A stretch of 64,000 nucleotides of DNA, taken from the NCBI GenBank assembly GCA_963702495.1, contig CAVPDA010000019.1, forward strand, positions 124,001-188,000, written 5' to 3'. Positions 9,504-17,610 of this stretch are shown piece by piece (the first letter of the stretch is position 1; each line of letters starts with the position of its first letter). Position numbers and translations under genes: made by a program. The notes beneath the pieces are model-generated. The model ran no database searches. It was given only the letters and a program-made list of their open reading frames with translations, and was not told where the DNA came from. This stretch comes from CAVPDA01 sp963702495. GTDB lineage: Bacteria; Pseudomonadota; Gammaproteobacteria; Burkholderiales; Rhodocyclaceae.

Positions 9504-9531
9504 ATACGCCATGGTTGCAATAAGTCAATGA
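9504..9531 (-). promoter_or_regulatory. Candidate sigma-70 promoter for the Hsp70-DnaJ run
   Basis: Reading the minus strand, TTGACT (9531-9526) and TATTTC (9509-9504) are separated by 16 bases, about 110 bases before the Hsp70 start. The divergent hibernation factor gene begins at 9662. I saw no good heat-shock (sigma-32) match. Weak evidence only. Confidence 0.3.
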
Positions 9532-9661
9532 GCGCAGCGGTTGCCCGGCCCCCCGCGGGGAACCGATGGCGGCAATGAGTCGCCCCCCCGATCCGGCAGC
9601 CGCTGCGGCATCGACCCGATGGAGGCGCCCCGCGCGGGGCACGTGACTCATCCGGGAGAAC

Positions 9662-10039
9662 ATGATGAAACTGCCGCTGCAGATTACGATTCGCGACTTC
9701 CCTCATTCGGAAGCACTGGATACCCTGATTCGCGAAAAAGTGGAGAAGCTGGACCAATTCTATCCCCACATCATGGCGTGCCGCGTCAGCGTGGAAATGC
9801 CGCACAAGCACAAGCATCAGGGCAAGGCATTCAACGTGCGCGTCGATCTGACCGTGCCCGGCGGCGAGATCGTGGTCAATCGCGACGCCCACGAAGACCC
9901 GCATGTTGCGCTGCGGGATGCGTTCGATCACGCCAAGCGCAGGCTGGAAGAGTATGCGCGGGCACAGCGCGGCGACGTGAAGGCGCACACGCAGCCGGCG
10001 CCGGGGATTACCGGACAGGCCGGTGGCGAGGAAGCCTGA
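9662..10039 (+). CDS. hpf: Ribosome hibernation promoting factor (HPF/YfiA family)
   Basis: 125 residues. The body KLPLQITIRDFPHSEALDTL, ...IREKVEKLDQFYP, ...DLTVPGGEIVVNRDAHEDPH and VALRDAFDHAKRRLEEY is the ribosome-associated inhibitor fold, which binds the 30S decoding site and silences or dimerises ribosomes in stationary phase. The length fits the short form with a loose tail. GGGAG precedes tandem ATG codons at 9662/9665; either could start. Transcribed divergently from the Hsp70 cluster. Confidence 0.92.
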   Translation: MMKLPLQITIRDFPHSEALDTLIREKVEKLDQFYPHIMACRVSVEMPHKHKHQGKAFNVRVDLTVPGGEIVVNRDAHEDPHVALRDAFDHAKRRLEEYARAQRGDVKAHTQPAPGITGQAGGEEA

Positions 10040-10076
10040 ATCCTTCAACGACGAGGATCTCATAAGGAATCCGGCC

Positions 10077-10652
10077 ATGTCCACCCATGCCACCTACGCC
10101 GCCTACCCCACGCGCACCATTGTGCCGCACGAAAGTTTCCTCGCCTACGCGCCGCGCGGCCCGGGCGTGATGTGCGCGCTGTTCTATTTCGCGGCTGGAC
10201 GGGATATCTATGGCTGGTGGATCGGTTCCGCCGGCGGCGAGTTTCTCCCAGCCTATTTTCTGCTGAAGGATTTCTTTTCCGCGGACGGCAACCATTGCTA
10301 TGCCACTCGGGGCAGCGACCTTTATGGCGGTTGGTACTACGACTACGAGCGCGAGCAACCGGCGCTGGCGGAAGCGCTCGCCGGGGACGATGCCCCTCGC
10401 CACCTGCTGGAAGAACTGCAGCACGAGTTCTGCCGCGAGTGGCTGTACTTCGCGGACGATCCGGCCGCTGCAGCGGAGATCGCCGAATCCGAGCGTTACG
10501 GCTTTCCCGTTCAGCCGGTGAACATCCAGCGCCGCAAGCTGGCTCGGTTCGATACGCACGACGTGGTCTGGACCTACGCCTCGCCCAAGGCCGACGCCAA
10601 CGTCATCGAATATCTGCGCCAGCGCTGGCCGCTGGACTATCGGCTGGATTAG
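10077..10652 (+). CDS. Uncharacterised protein
   Basis: 191 residues from the ATG at 10077, which has AAGGA ten bases upstream. A longer frame begins at 10023, inside hpf. The sequence is rich in aromatic residues (IYGWWIGSAGGEF, YGGWYYDYERE) and has no signal peptide, membrane span or motif I can assign. Codon use looks like its neighbours, so it is probably a real gene. Likely co-transcribed with hpf. Function unknown. Confidence 0.75.
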   Translation: MSTHATYAAYPTRTIVPHESFLAYAPRGPGVMCALFYFAAGRDIYGWWIGSAGGEFLPAYFLLKDFFSADGNHCYATRGSDLYGGWYYDYEREQPALAEALAGDDAPRHLLEELQHEFCREWLYFADDPAAAAEIAESERYGFPVQPVNIQRRKLARFDTHDVVWTYASPKADANVIEYLRQRWPLDYRLD

Positions 10653-10838
10653 CCCCCCGCGGTTCCAGTCTCGCGCGCCGGCCTGTCTCGGCAGACCAGG
10701 ACTGCGGCCCGGACGCTCGGCCTTCACGTTAACTTACGTTGCGCCGCAACAACGAGCCGTCCCGAACCCGATGCGCCGGGTGCACGGCGCCTCGGGCCGC
10801 GCCTTCGACCGCGACTCAGGGCTGGGCAGCCGATTCGA

Positions 10839-10866
10839 TTGACATTTCAATCGGACGTGATATCTT
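10839..10866 (+). promoter_or_regulatory. Candidate sigma-70 promoter before the PAS genes
   Basis: TTGACA at 10839-10844 and TATCTT at 10861-10866 with a 16-base spacer: a perfect -35 and a fair -10 box. It would give a leader of about 280 bases before the PAS gene at 11153. Confidence 0.45.
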
Positions 10867-11152
10867 GACGCAAACCAAAAAACACAATGTTCCGCAATCG
10901 CAGAGCGCAACGGGGTCGTAATAGGTAAGAGAGCGCTTTGCCGATTCTTTGGCGTAGATAAACTAAGGTCGTCGTGCAACGGAACGACGACTGCCGTCCG
11001 CGGCTCCGCAGGGATGATCTGCGGCTTACCGATAAGAAGCCCAACAAGAGTTTGGTCGAACTCTGCAGAGAACAGCTCGCGAGCACCGCAATTGCGCCGC
11101 CATAGGCGCATGACGACAAGAGGTTGCCGCGGAAACGAGGAGGGTAGCAAAG
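10867..11152 (+). other. Long untranslated leader or gene-free stretch
   Basis: This is the main part of the 500-base gap between the uncharacterised gene and the first PAS gene. No convincing coding frame on either strand. It contains an inverted repeat CGTCGT..ACGACG near 10970-10990 and ends in GAGGAGGG shortly before 11153. It may be a regulatory leader; no known riboswitch family was recognised. Confidence 0.4.
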
Positions 11153-11605
11153 ATGGCTAGGTTGTCGCCTGCTCGGCACGTAGAGCATGGGTCCCATGGA
11201 TCCGGCACGTCTCATTCAACTCAGGATGCCATTCTCACGCTCGACGAGGACGGTTTCATCCGCGAAGGTAGCCCCGAAGTCGAATCCCTGTTCGGCTACC
11301 GCATTTCCGAAGTCATAGGGCGCCACGTCTCGTTCCTGCTGCCGGAACTGGCGCGGATACCGCTGCTGCGCGCGGGCGCGGTCAATCCGCGTCTGGCGTT
11401 CCTTTGTCATTGCGGCAAGCGCTTTGCCGCAGCCCGGCGCGAGGGCTATGCGTTTTTCGCCGAGTTGTTCGTGAACACGGTGGAAGGACGCGGCCACGGG
11501 CCGCTGCGGGTCATGGTGCGGGAAGCGGGAAGAACGAATCGGACGCAGGCTTCTCCGGGCGTGGATGAACGGCCAGGGGACTTCGCCCGCGCGATCGATA
11601 TCTGA
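11153..11605 (+). CDS. Stand-alone PAS domain protein
   Basis: 150 residues holding a single PAS-like domain: QDAILTLDEDGFIREGSPEV, then ESLFGYRISEVIGRHVSFLLP, the typical PAS core helix and loop. No kinase, GGDEF, EAL or DNA-binding output follows. AGGAGGG lies about ten bases before the ATG. It probably senses a ligand or mediates protein contacts in trans. A second, divergent PAS protein follows 150 bases later. Confidence 0.75.
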   Translation: MARLSPARHVEHGSHGSGTSHSTQDAILTLDEDGFIREGSPEVESLFGYRISEVIGRHVSFLLPELARIPLLRAGAVNPRLAFLCHCGKRFAAARREGYAFFAELFVNTVEGRGHGPLRVMVREAGRTNRTQASPGVDERPGDFARAIDI

Positions 11606-11758
11606 TTCGATCGGCGGGTGGGGGGGTCCGACCCGCCGAGCGAAGCTGTGGAAGACACGTAGAACCGTTGCAACGGTCACGGAACCACGATGGTTGGGGG
11701 AACCGGGAATTTGGCGCAAGCCCGCCCGGTGCCGGCAGACATCGCGGAGGAGATACAG

Positions 11759-12130
11759 ATGTTTCAATACTCGCAACTCGCGGAACGAGCCGTCCCGCAG
11801 GTTCCGGTCGGCCGTCCACCCCAGATTCGCCACGGAACGTTTGTCCTCGACCCGAACTGCACGATCGTCGGCTGCGATGACGCCGCGGTGTCGCTGTTCG
11901 GCTATGTCCGGCGCCCGCTGGTCGGCACCCCGATTTCGGCGTTGATTCCGGATGCTGTCTGGTCGCCGGAAGCGAGCGCTGACGCCCTGCCCGAGGGCTG
12001 CGCGTACCTCAAATTGAGCCGTGTTGCGCTCGACGCGCGGCATGCAGACGGCAGCGTTTTCCCCGTCATGGCCTCGCTCTATCAGGGCGCCGACGGGACC
12101 CTCCTGCTGCGCGTTCGCACGCTGGATTAG
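11759..12130 (+). CDS. Second stand-alone PAS domain protein
   Basis: 123 residues from the ATG at 11759, chosen because GGAGGA lies ten bases upstream; a longer frame starts at 11690. The PAS core reads HGTFVLDPNCTIVGCDDAAV then SLFGYVRRPLVGTPISALIP, followed by ARHADGSVFPVMASLY, the usual beta-strand end of a PAS fold. No output domain. Clearly related in plan to the preceding gene, so the two may act together or be products of an old duplication. Confidence 0.75.
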   Translation: MFQYSQLAERAVPQVPVGRPPQIRHGTFVLDPNCTIVGCDDAAVSLFGYVRRPLVGTPISALIPDAVWSPEASADALPEGCAYLKLSRVALDARHADGSVFPVMASLYQGADGTLLLRVRTLD

Positions 12131-12484
12131 GCCAGCTTCCCGTCGCCCTCGCCGGCGGAACGGTCCGTGCGGCGGGCATGCCTGCTTCCTCCTCCTCGGC
12201 GCGGATGCCTGCCGCAGCACGAGGCTGCGCCGCACACACCGGTTCCGCTCCGAACAGCGCGTTTTCTGTGCTCCTGTCTCTACGCTTGGGTTACACTTGG
12301 TTCGGGTTTAACTAGGCGAAAGCCGGTTGCCAGCGGGTCGCGCGAAATCGCGCCCAGGACGCAGCCGGGAGGTCGAGGTCCTGCCAGTAGCGACGATTCC
12401 CGACATCCGCGATGCGGACTGTTTCCGGTTCGCGGCTGATGGGATGCCTGCCGCCGCGACGGGCCACTGCAACAGGAGCGCAAC
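12131..12484. other. Gene-free stretch
   Basis: 354 bases between the second PAS gene and the small acidic protein gene. No coding frame, strong hairpin or RNA gene was recognised. A ribosome-binding GGAG at its right end belongs to the gene at 12485. Confidence 0.4.
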
Positions 12485-12772
12485 ATGCCCAAGTCGAAAA
12501 AGTCAGCACCCGAGCCCATCGAGTATGCCAACGGCCATATCGTCGAACGCCCGGATGGGTTCTACTGGGTGGAGAAGAAGACCGGCACGGAATACGGCCC
12601 GTTTGCCACGCTGCGCGAAGCGGAGGAGGACATGGCCTACGGCGCCGCGGCGGAAGACGACGCCGACACCTCGCTGCAGGAGGCGGAGGACGAGATCGGC
12701 ATCGCCGGCTGGATCGACCCCGAAACCGGGGAGCCGGCCGAGGAATCGATCCCGCACATCGAAGACAGTTGA
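12485..12772 (+). CDS. Small acidic protein of unknown function
   Basis: 95 residues with GGAG nine bases before the ATG. The N-terminus is basic (MPKSKKSAPE), the centre reads PDGFYWVEKKTGTEYGPFAT then LREAEEDMAYG, and the C-terminal half is strongly acidic and ends EESIPHIEDS. The aromatic-rich centre resembles short protein-binding domains, but I recognise no family. The gene for the hydrolase follows within 70 bases. Confidence 0.75.
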   Translation: MPKSKKSAPEPIEYANGHIVERPDGFYWVEKKTGTEYGPFATLREAEEDMAYGAAAEDDADTSLQEAEDEIGIAGWIDPETGEPAEESIPHIEDS

Positions 12773-12840
12773 GGGCCGCGGCGGCGCCGACCGCGGCGCC
12801 TGTCGCAGCGCACCCCGACCCGCCGCCGGATGGCGCCCGC

Positions 12841-13845
12841 GTGCGGCCGTTCTTTCATCCCCACCTGGTCAATCAACCCTGGGCCGACCCCGGCCTCTAC
12901 GTCGAACTCCTGTTCGAAAGACGCTCCCTGCTGTTCGATGCCGGTGACCTGCGCCTGCTGGCGCCGCGCAAGATCCTGCGCGTGTCGGATGTCTTCATCT
13001 CCCACGCCCACATGGATCACTTCATGGGACTCGACTGGCTGTTGCGCATCTGCCTCGGCCGCAACAAGACGGTGCGATTGTTCGGGCCGCCCGGATTTCT
13101 CGATCAGGTGGAACATAAGCTCGCCGCCTACAGCTGGAATCTGGCGCGGAATTACGACACCGATTTCGGCCTCACCGTTGCCGAGCTTTTTCCCGACGGC
13201 GGCGGTCGCAGCGCCTGCTTCTCCTGTCACGGCGGCTTCCGGCGCGACCACGCGACGACTTTCCACGCCGCCGATCTGATCCTCCTCGACGAGCCGGCGT
13301 TTCGGGTGCGCGCCGCTTTCCTCGATCACAAGATTCCGTGCCTGGCCTTCGCGCTGGAGGAAAAGACGCACGTCAACATATGGCGCAACTGCCTTGCCGA
13401 ACTCGGCGTGGCAGTGGGACCATGGCTCAAGGAACTCAAGTACTTGGTCCTGCGGGGCGCCGCGGACGACAGTCTCGTCACTGCCCCACGCGCGGACGCC
13501 GCGGGAACCTTGTGCCTGCCGCTGGGGCTGCTCAAGGCCCAGGCGCTGCGTGTCGTGCCCGGCGAGAAGCTGTGTTACGTCACCGACTGCGCCTTTCACC
13601 CGGCCAATGTCGAGCGCATCGTCAACCTGGCGCGCGACATTGACCTGCTCTTCATCGAGGCGATGTTTCTGGAAGAAGATCGCGACCACGCCGCCGCCAA
13701 GGCCCATCTCACGGCGCGCCAGGCAGGAGCGATCGCCCGGGCGGCCGGCGCCCGCAAGGTGATTCCCTTCCATTTCTCGGCGCGCTACAGCGGCTGCTAC
13801 GAGCGTCTGCAGGCTGAAGTGGATGACGCCTGTCGCGCCGGCTGA
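12841..13845 (+). CDS. Metallo-beta-lactamase-fold hydrolase (ribonuclease Z-like)
   Basis: 334 residues from a GTG at 12841 (reads as MRPFFHPHLVNQPWADPGLY). The metal motif HAHMDHFMG is that of the tRNase Z/lactamase fold, and YVTDCAFHP and VIPFHFSARYSG match later metal-binding segments. TTG at 12769 overlaps the preceding stop and is an alternative start, but the residues it adds are Ala/Pro-rich. Probably acts on RNA or a phosphodiester; substrate unknown. Confidence 0.85.
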   Translation: MRPFFHPHLVNQPWADPGLYVELLFERRSLLFDAGDLRLLAPRKILRVSDVFISHAHMDHFMGLDWLLRICLGRNKTVRLFGPPGFLDQVEHKLAAYSWNLARNYDTDFGLTVAELFPDGGGRSACFSCHGGFRRDHATTFHAADLILLDEPAFRVRAAFLDHKIPCLAFALEEKTHVNIWRNCLAELGVAVGPWLKELKYLVLRGAADDSLVTAPRADAAGTLCLPLGLLKAQALRVVPGEKLCYVTDCAFHPANVERIVNLARDIDLLFIEAMFLEEDRDHAAAKAHLTARQAGAIARAAGARKVIPFHFSARYSGCYERLQAEVDDACRAG

Positions 13846-14037
13846 CCGGGCGTCCGGCTGCCACGTCCGGTCTCGCCACGGCGTTCAACCTGAACGACGC
13901 AGTTCAAGCGCCAGTGACGGGAAGGAATTCATGTGCCCGGAGAATGGGTTGCGCTATCCCCGAGTGGGATGGGTACTTGCCGGACAAGCTGTTGTTCTTC
14001 CATGGGCTTTCTTGGCGGTGAGACGCCGCTTCCATGT

Positions 14038-14292
14038 TCAATGCGAGCGCTGCCAGATCAGCTCGCCGTCGCGGAATACCTGCTTGACGCGATGGTAGGG
14101 AATGCTGCGCGAGGCCCCGTCTCGATCCAGGATGCGGAACATCGAATGGCTCTCCGGATCGGGGTGCAATTCGCCCAGGGCGATCCGGATCAGGCGCTTC
14201 TCGACGTGATCGAGGTAGGCGATTTCGAAGTGTGCGGCGGCGAATGCCTCGTCCCAGCGGATGCGGGCCAGCAGTTCGTGCAGCGGAGTCAT
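14038..14292 (-). CDS. DUF504-family protein
   Basis: 84 residues: MTPLHELLARIRWDEAFAAA, then IAYLDHVEKRLIRIAL and ASRSIPYHRVKQVFRDGELI. This is the small conserved DUF504 family, found widely in bacteria and archaea, with no established role. Its ATG overlaps the stop of the 58-residue gene upstream (ATGA). Last gene of the long minus-strand run. Confidence 0.85.
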   Translation of the reverse strand: MTPLHELLARIRWDEAFAAAHFEIAYLDHVEKRLIRIALGELHPDPESHSMFRILDRDGASRSIPYHRVKQVFRDGELIWQRSH

Positions 14293-14465
14293 TCCGCCTG
14301 ATGCCTGCGCCACCACACCTTGGCGGTGGCGATCGCGATGAGGATTGCCGTGTCTTCGTCGTGCCCCCGGGCCAACATGGCATTCGCGATCTCGATCGCC
14401 TTGATTCGCGCCGGCGGCGGCAGATGATCCATCGCCGGCGGATAGTACGCCGCGCTCCAGGGCAT
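14289..14465 (-). CDS. 58-residue conserved small protein
   Basis: Starts MPWSAAYYPPAMDHLPPPAR and continues IKAIEIANAMLARGHDEDTA, ending AKVWWRRHQAE. The MPW..YP..M..L...R.KAIEIANA pattern recalls short proteins common in proteobacteria and firmicutes that lack a known function. Start and stop each overlap a neighbour by four bases (ATGA), which strongly supports translation. Helical and soluble by eye. Confidence 0.75.
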   Translation of the reverse strand: MPWSAAYYPPAMDHLPPPARIKAIEIANAMLARGHDEDTAILIAIATAKVWWRRHQAE

Positions 14466-15796
14466 CAGTCGGCGAACGATCCGGGATCGAGCCGGCCCGC
14501 GTCGAGGATGGTGGTGGCCCGCCGCAGCAGCAGCGGCGCGACCCGGTGCATGTCCGGCGCCAGATGGCGAACACAGGTTTTGATCTGCCGGCCCACCAGC
14601 AGTGCCGCCAGATACCAGGCGAACACCTGCGCCGGAATTTCGGCGCCGCCTGCCGCAGCGTAGAGCCCCGGCAGTTCCGCCACCGCAGCCGCGGTCTCGG
14701 CCGAGGGTGCTCTTCCCATCGCCGCGACCAGAAGCAGGCGCGAACCGAACAGCGCCAGGTCATACGCCGGATCGCCTCGGGACAGGCTGTCCAGATCGAT
14801 GAGCACGACCGAGTCGTCGCTCAGCAGGACGTTGGCGGTGTGCAGGTCGCCGTGAATGACGGTCAGGCCGCGCGGCGGCAGCCCCGCGGCAGCGGCGCAC
14901 AGGCGCGCCGCGAAGGACTCAGTCCCGCCGGCCAGCGCCGGAAGCCCGCCGCGAATGCGCGGCAGCACCTTTCTTTCCAGACGCTGCAGAATCTCCTGCG
15001 GCCCCTGCAGAGGCAGGTCGGGGAGCGCCGTGCCGTGAAGTCCGACCAGCCCCGGCATCACCCGCCGCAACGCCGCATGCAGGCCGGTCTCGGCGGCCAC
15101 GGCTTCGATGCGTCGGCCAGGCGCGAACGCCTCCCAGCGCATGCCCAGCGGCTCCTCACACGCGACCGGGCGCGCCATGCCGAACGCGCGCCGAGGCAGA
15201 TTCCACAGCCGTTCCATGGCGCGGTGGCTCGCGATCGCGCCCGGCTGCACCTTGCCCACCAGATCCGCGTTCGCGTCCGGCCAGCGGCAGCGCACGACGC
15301 AGCGCTCCCCTGGGCGATAGTTGAGCAGCGACCAGGACATCTCGCCCGCCGCCTGCTTCAAGTCTGCGACCCCGCTCAGACGACTGCGGATCGACTCCGC
15401 CTCGACCAAGTCGCCCAGCCCCTTCAGTTTCGGGTCCTCCGGAAAGATCCAGCCGACCGCATCCCAGTCGGGCAGTTGCACCACCGCGCCGGCATCGGAG
15501 GCTGCGGCAGCAGCGACAGTGTGCTGTGCTGCGCTCTCGCCCCGCCCATGGAAGCGCACGGTGAGGATCGTATCGGCGATCCCGGCAGCGGAGATGCGGT
15601 AGATGACGGTAAGATCCCGGGCCGGCGCATACCAGACGCCGATCACGCCGCAGCGCTCGATCGCCCTGCGCCCCGCCAGGGCCGGACGCAGGTGCGACAG
15701 GGCGATGCGCTCATCGGCGAACTCGCCGCGCTGATAGAAATCCGCACCCGCCTCCGGCACCGCCGGCTCGGCGCCATAGTCCCAGTCGACGTTCAT
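14465..15796 (-). CDS. APH-fold phosphotransferase
   Basis: 443 residues from the ATG at 15796, which overlaps the phosphatase stop. The catalytic motif is VIHGDLHTANVLL and the metal motif VVLIDLDSLSRGDPAYDLAL. This is the choline/aminoglycoside kinase fold, here with a 200-residue N-terminal extension of unknown fold. In this setting it may phosphorylate a sugar, lipid head group or oligosaccharide, but no substrate can be read from the sequence. It is the last of three such proteins in the operon. Confidence 0.85.
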   Translation of the reverse strand: MNVDWDYGAEPAVPEAGADFYQRGEFADERIALSHLRPALAGRRAIERCGVIGVWYAPARDLTVIYRISAAGIADTILTVRFHGRGESAAQHTVAAAAASDAGAVVQLPDWDAVGWIFPEDPKLKGLGDLVEAESIRSRLSGVADLKQAAGEMSWSLLNYRPGERCVVRCRWPDANADLVGKVQPGAIASHRAMERLWNLPRRAFGMARPVACEEPLGMRWEAFAPGRRIEAVAAETGLHAALRRVMPGLVGLHGTALPDLPLQGPQEILQRLERKVLPRIRGGLPALAGGTESFAARLCAAAAGLPPRGLTVIHGDLHTANVLLSDDSVVLIDLDSLSRGDPAYDLALFGSRLLLVAAMGRAPSAETAAAVAELPGLYAAAGGAEIPAQVFAWYLAALLVGRQIKTCVRHLAPDMHRVAPLLLRRATTILDAGRLDPGSFAD

Positions 15797-16440
15797 CAGG
15801 ACGCCTGGGCCGGCGCCGCCAGCCAGCGTGCAGCCTGGACGCGCGGCGGGGCCGCCGCGGCCGCAAAGTCGAGCGCATAGACCGACCCGTTCTCCGGCTT
15901 GTAGTCGGTGCGCTGGAAGACCTCTTCGAACGGCACGCCGAGCATGACGGCGAGCAGCATGCGATTGCTCCAGAAATGCCCGATCACCGCCAGATGGCGG
16001 TGTTGCCCGACCTGCGCCCGCAGTTCGCCCCAGATGTGCTCGATGCGGCGATAGACATCGAACAGGCTCTCGCCGCCCGGCATCGGGTCGAAGCGATGCT
16101 CGTGCCGCAGTTTCAGCGGCTGGTCGGTCTTGAGCATGCCCTGGTAGCGCCCATAGTCGATCTCCTTCAACTCGTCGCGCACCTGCACTTCCAGTCCGCA
16201 CTGCACCGCCAGAGGATGCGCCGTGTCGCGCGCCCGGCTCAGGGGACTCGAATACACCGCGTCCACGCGCGCGCCTCGCAGCAGGCCGGCGACGACCGCC
16301 GCCTGCGCCCGCCCGACATCGTCCAGCGGCTCGTCCTCCCAGCCGACGTAGCGCTGCTTGTTGCCGCCGGTGCGGCCGTGGCGGATCAGGTACACGCGGC
16401 CGCTGGCCATCTCAGGCGTCGCCGAATCCGGTGCGGTCAT
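15796..16440 (-). CDS. Histidine phosphatase family protein
   Basis: 214 residues. VYLIRHGRTGGNKQRYVGWE carries the catalytic RHG motif, SSPLSRARDTA is the second conserved segment, and LAVIGHFWSNRM holds the second His. The fold is shared by phosphoglycerate mutase, GpmB and CobC-like phosphatases. Its start overlaps the end of the glycosyltransferase gene and its stop overlaps the APH gene. Likely removes a phosphate from a pathway intermediate, perhaps the kinases' product. Confidence 0.88.
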   Translation of the reverse strand: MTAPDSATPEMASGRVYLIRHGRTGGNKQRYVGWEDEPLDDVGRAQAAVVAGLLRGARVDAVYSSPLSRARDTAHPLAVQCGLEVQVRDELKEIDYGRYQGMLKTDQPLKLRHEHRFDPMPGGESLFDVYRRIEHIWGELRAQVGQHRHLAVIGHFWSNRMLLAVMLGVPFEEVFQRTDYKPENGSVYALDFAAAAAPPRVQAARWLAAPAQAS

Positions 16441-17591
16441 GGATGGTCCGCTCCCAATACCTTCTCATACAGCAAATGCAGGCGCTGACCGGAGCGCTCC
16501 CAGGAAAAATCCCGCGCCCGCTGCACGCCGCGCAAGCCCATGGCGCGTGCGCGCGCCGGATCGCGCAGCAGCGCCAGCATCGCGCTCGCCAGCGCCGGCG
16601 CGTCGCGCGGCGGCACCAGGAGCGCGGTTTCGTTCTCGATCACCACTTCCGGAATCGCGCCCGCACGCGTGGCAACGATGGCTTTGGCGGCGGCCATGGC
16701 TTCCGCCAGCATCAGGCCGAAGCCTTCCCAGCGCGATGGCGCGACCAGGATATCGAGCGCCGCATAGACCATGGGCATGTCCGAAACATGGCCGGTGAAA
16801 CGCAGGGCGGCGCCGAGCCCGAGTTCATCGCCGAGTCCGCGCATGCGCGCCAACAGCGCCTCGTCGTCGGCCGAACCGACGACGAGAAAGAGCGCATCGG
16901 GAAGCGTGTGATGCACGACGGCTGCGGCCCGGATGAACTCCTCCTGCCCCTTCTGCTCGCTGATGCGCCCGACGCAGCCGAGCACCGGCACATCCGCGGG
17001 AATGCCGAGCGCGCTGCGCGCCTGCGCCGCTTCGCCGCCGGCGAAGCGCTCCGCCTCCACGCCATTGAGGATGACGTCGATGCGCTGCGGCGCCACCCCG
17101 ATGCGGGCGGCGATATGCTCGGCCACCGACTGCGAACATGCGATCAGGGCATCCGTGGAATGGGCCAGCATCTGATCGTAGATCAGGGCGCCGTCCTTCT
17201 CCCACTTGTTGTCGTACTGGTTGTGGTAGTGGGCGATCATCTTCAGGCCGGTCGGGCGGCATAGCAGCCCGGCAAGGCGGCCGTAGAGATTGGGCTTGTA
17301 GGAATGGGTGTGCAGCAGGTCGATGCGCTCCTGCGCCAGCCAGGCGGCGAGCTCACCCACGCCGCCGAGCTTGGCGTCGTCGCGCGCCGGAAATGCCACC
17401 GGCACGCCCACAGCGGCGAAGCGCGCCGCGCGCCCTTCCCGCGCATCCTCATCGCCGGCGGCACGCTTCAGCACATACACCCGATTTTCATAGGCGGCAG
17501 GCGGCAGCGCGCGCATCAGATGGAAGGCGGCCTCCGGCACGCCGCCCAGGCCGATGCTGTTCAGCACGTGGGCGATGCGGGGTCGGTTCAT
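16437..17591 (-). CDS. Glycosyltransferase, GT4 family
   Basis: 384 residues from MNRPRIAHVLNSIGLGGVPE; an in-frame Met five codons earlier is possible. Two Rossmann halves: the acceptor half ends near the HTHSYKPNLYGRLAGL segment, and the donor half carries VGRISEQKGQEEFIRA and the EX7E motif in WEGFGLMLAEAMAAAKAIVA. No membrane span, so probably a cytoplasmic enzyme at the membrane face. Confidence 0.9.
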   Translation of the reverse strand: MNRPRIAHVLNSIGLGGVPEAAFHLMRALPPAAYENRVYVLKRAAGDEDAREGRAARFAAVGVPVAFPARDDAKLGGVGELAAWLAQERIDLLHTHSYKPNLYGRLAGLLCRPTGLKMIAHYHNQYDNKWEKDGALIYDQMLAHSTDALIACSQSVAEHIAARIGVAPQRIDVILNGVEAERFAGGEAAQARSALGIPADVPVLGCVGRISEQKGQEEFIRAAAVVHHTLPDALFLVVGSADDEALLARMRGLGDELGLGAALRFTGHVSDMPMVYAALDILVAPSRWEGFGLMLAEAMAAAKAIVATRAGAIPEVVIENETALLVPPRDAPALASAMLALLRDPARARAMGLRGVQRARDFSWERSGQRLHLLYEKVLGADHP

Positions 17592-17610
17592 GCGCGCGCC
17601 CGCCATCTCT

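Noticed and set aside
10734..11150. A 138-residue minus-strand frame before the PAS genes
   Set aside because: Composition is unlike neighbours, no motif and no ribosome site; the stretch looks like a leader.
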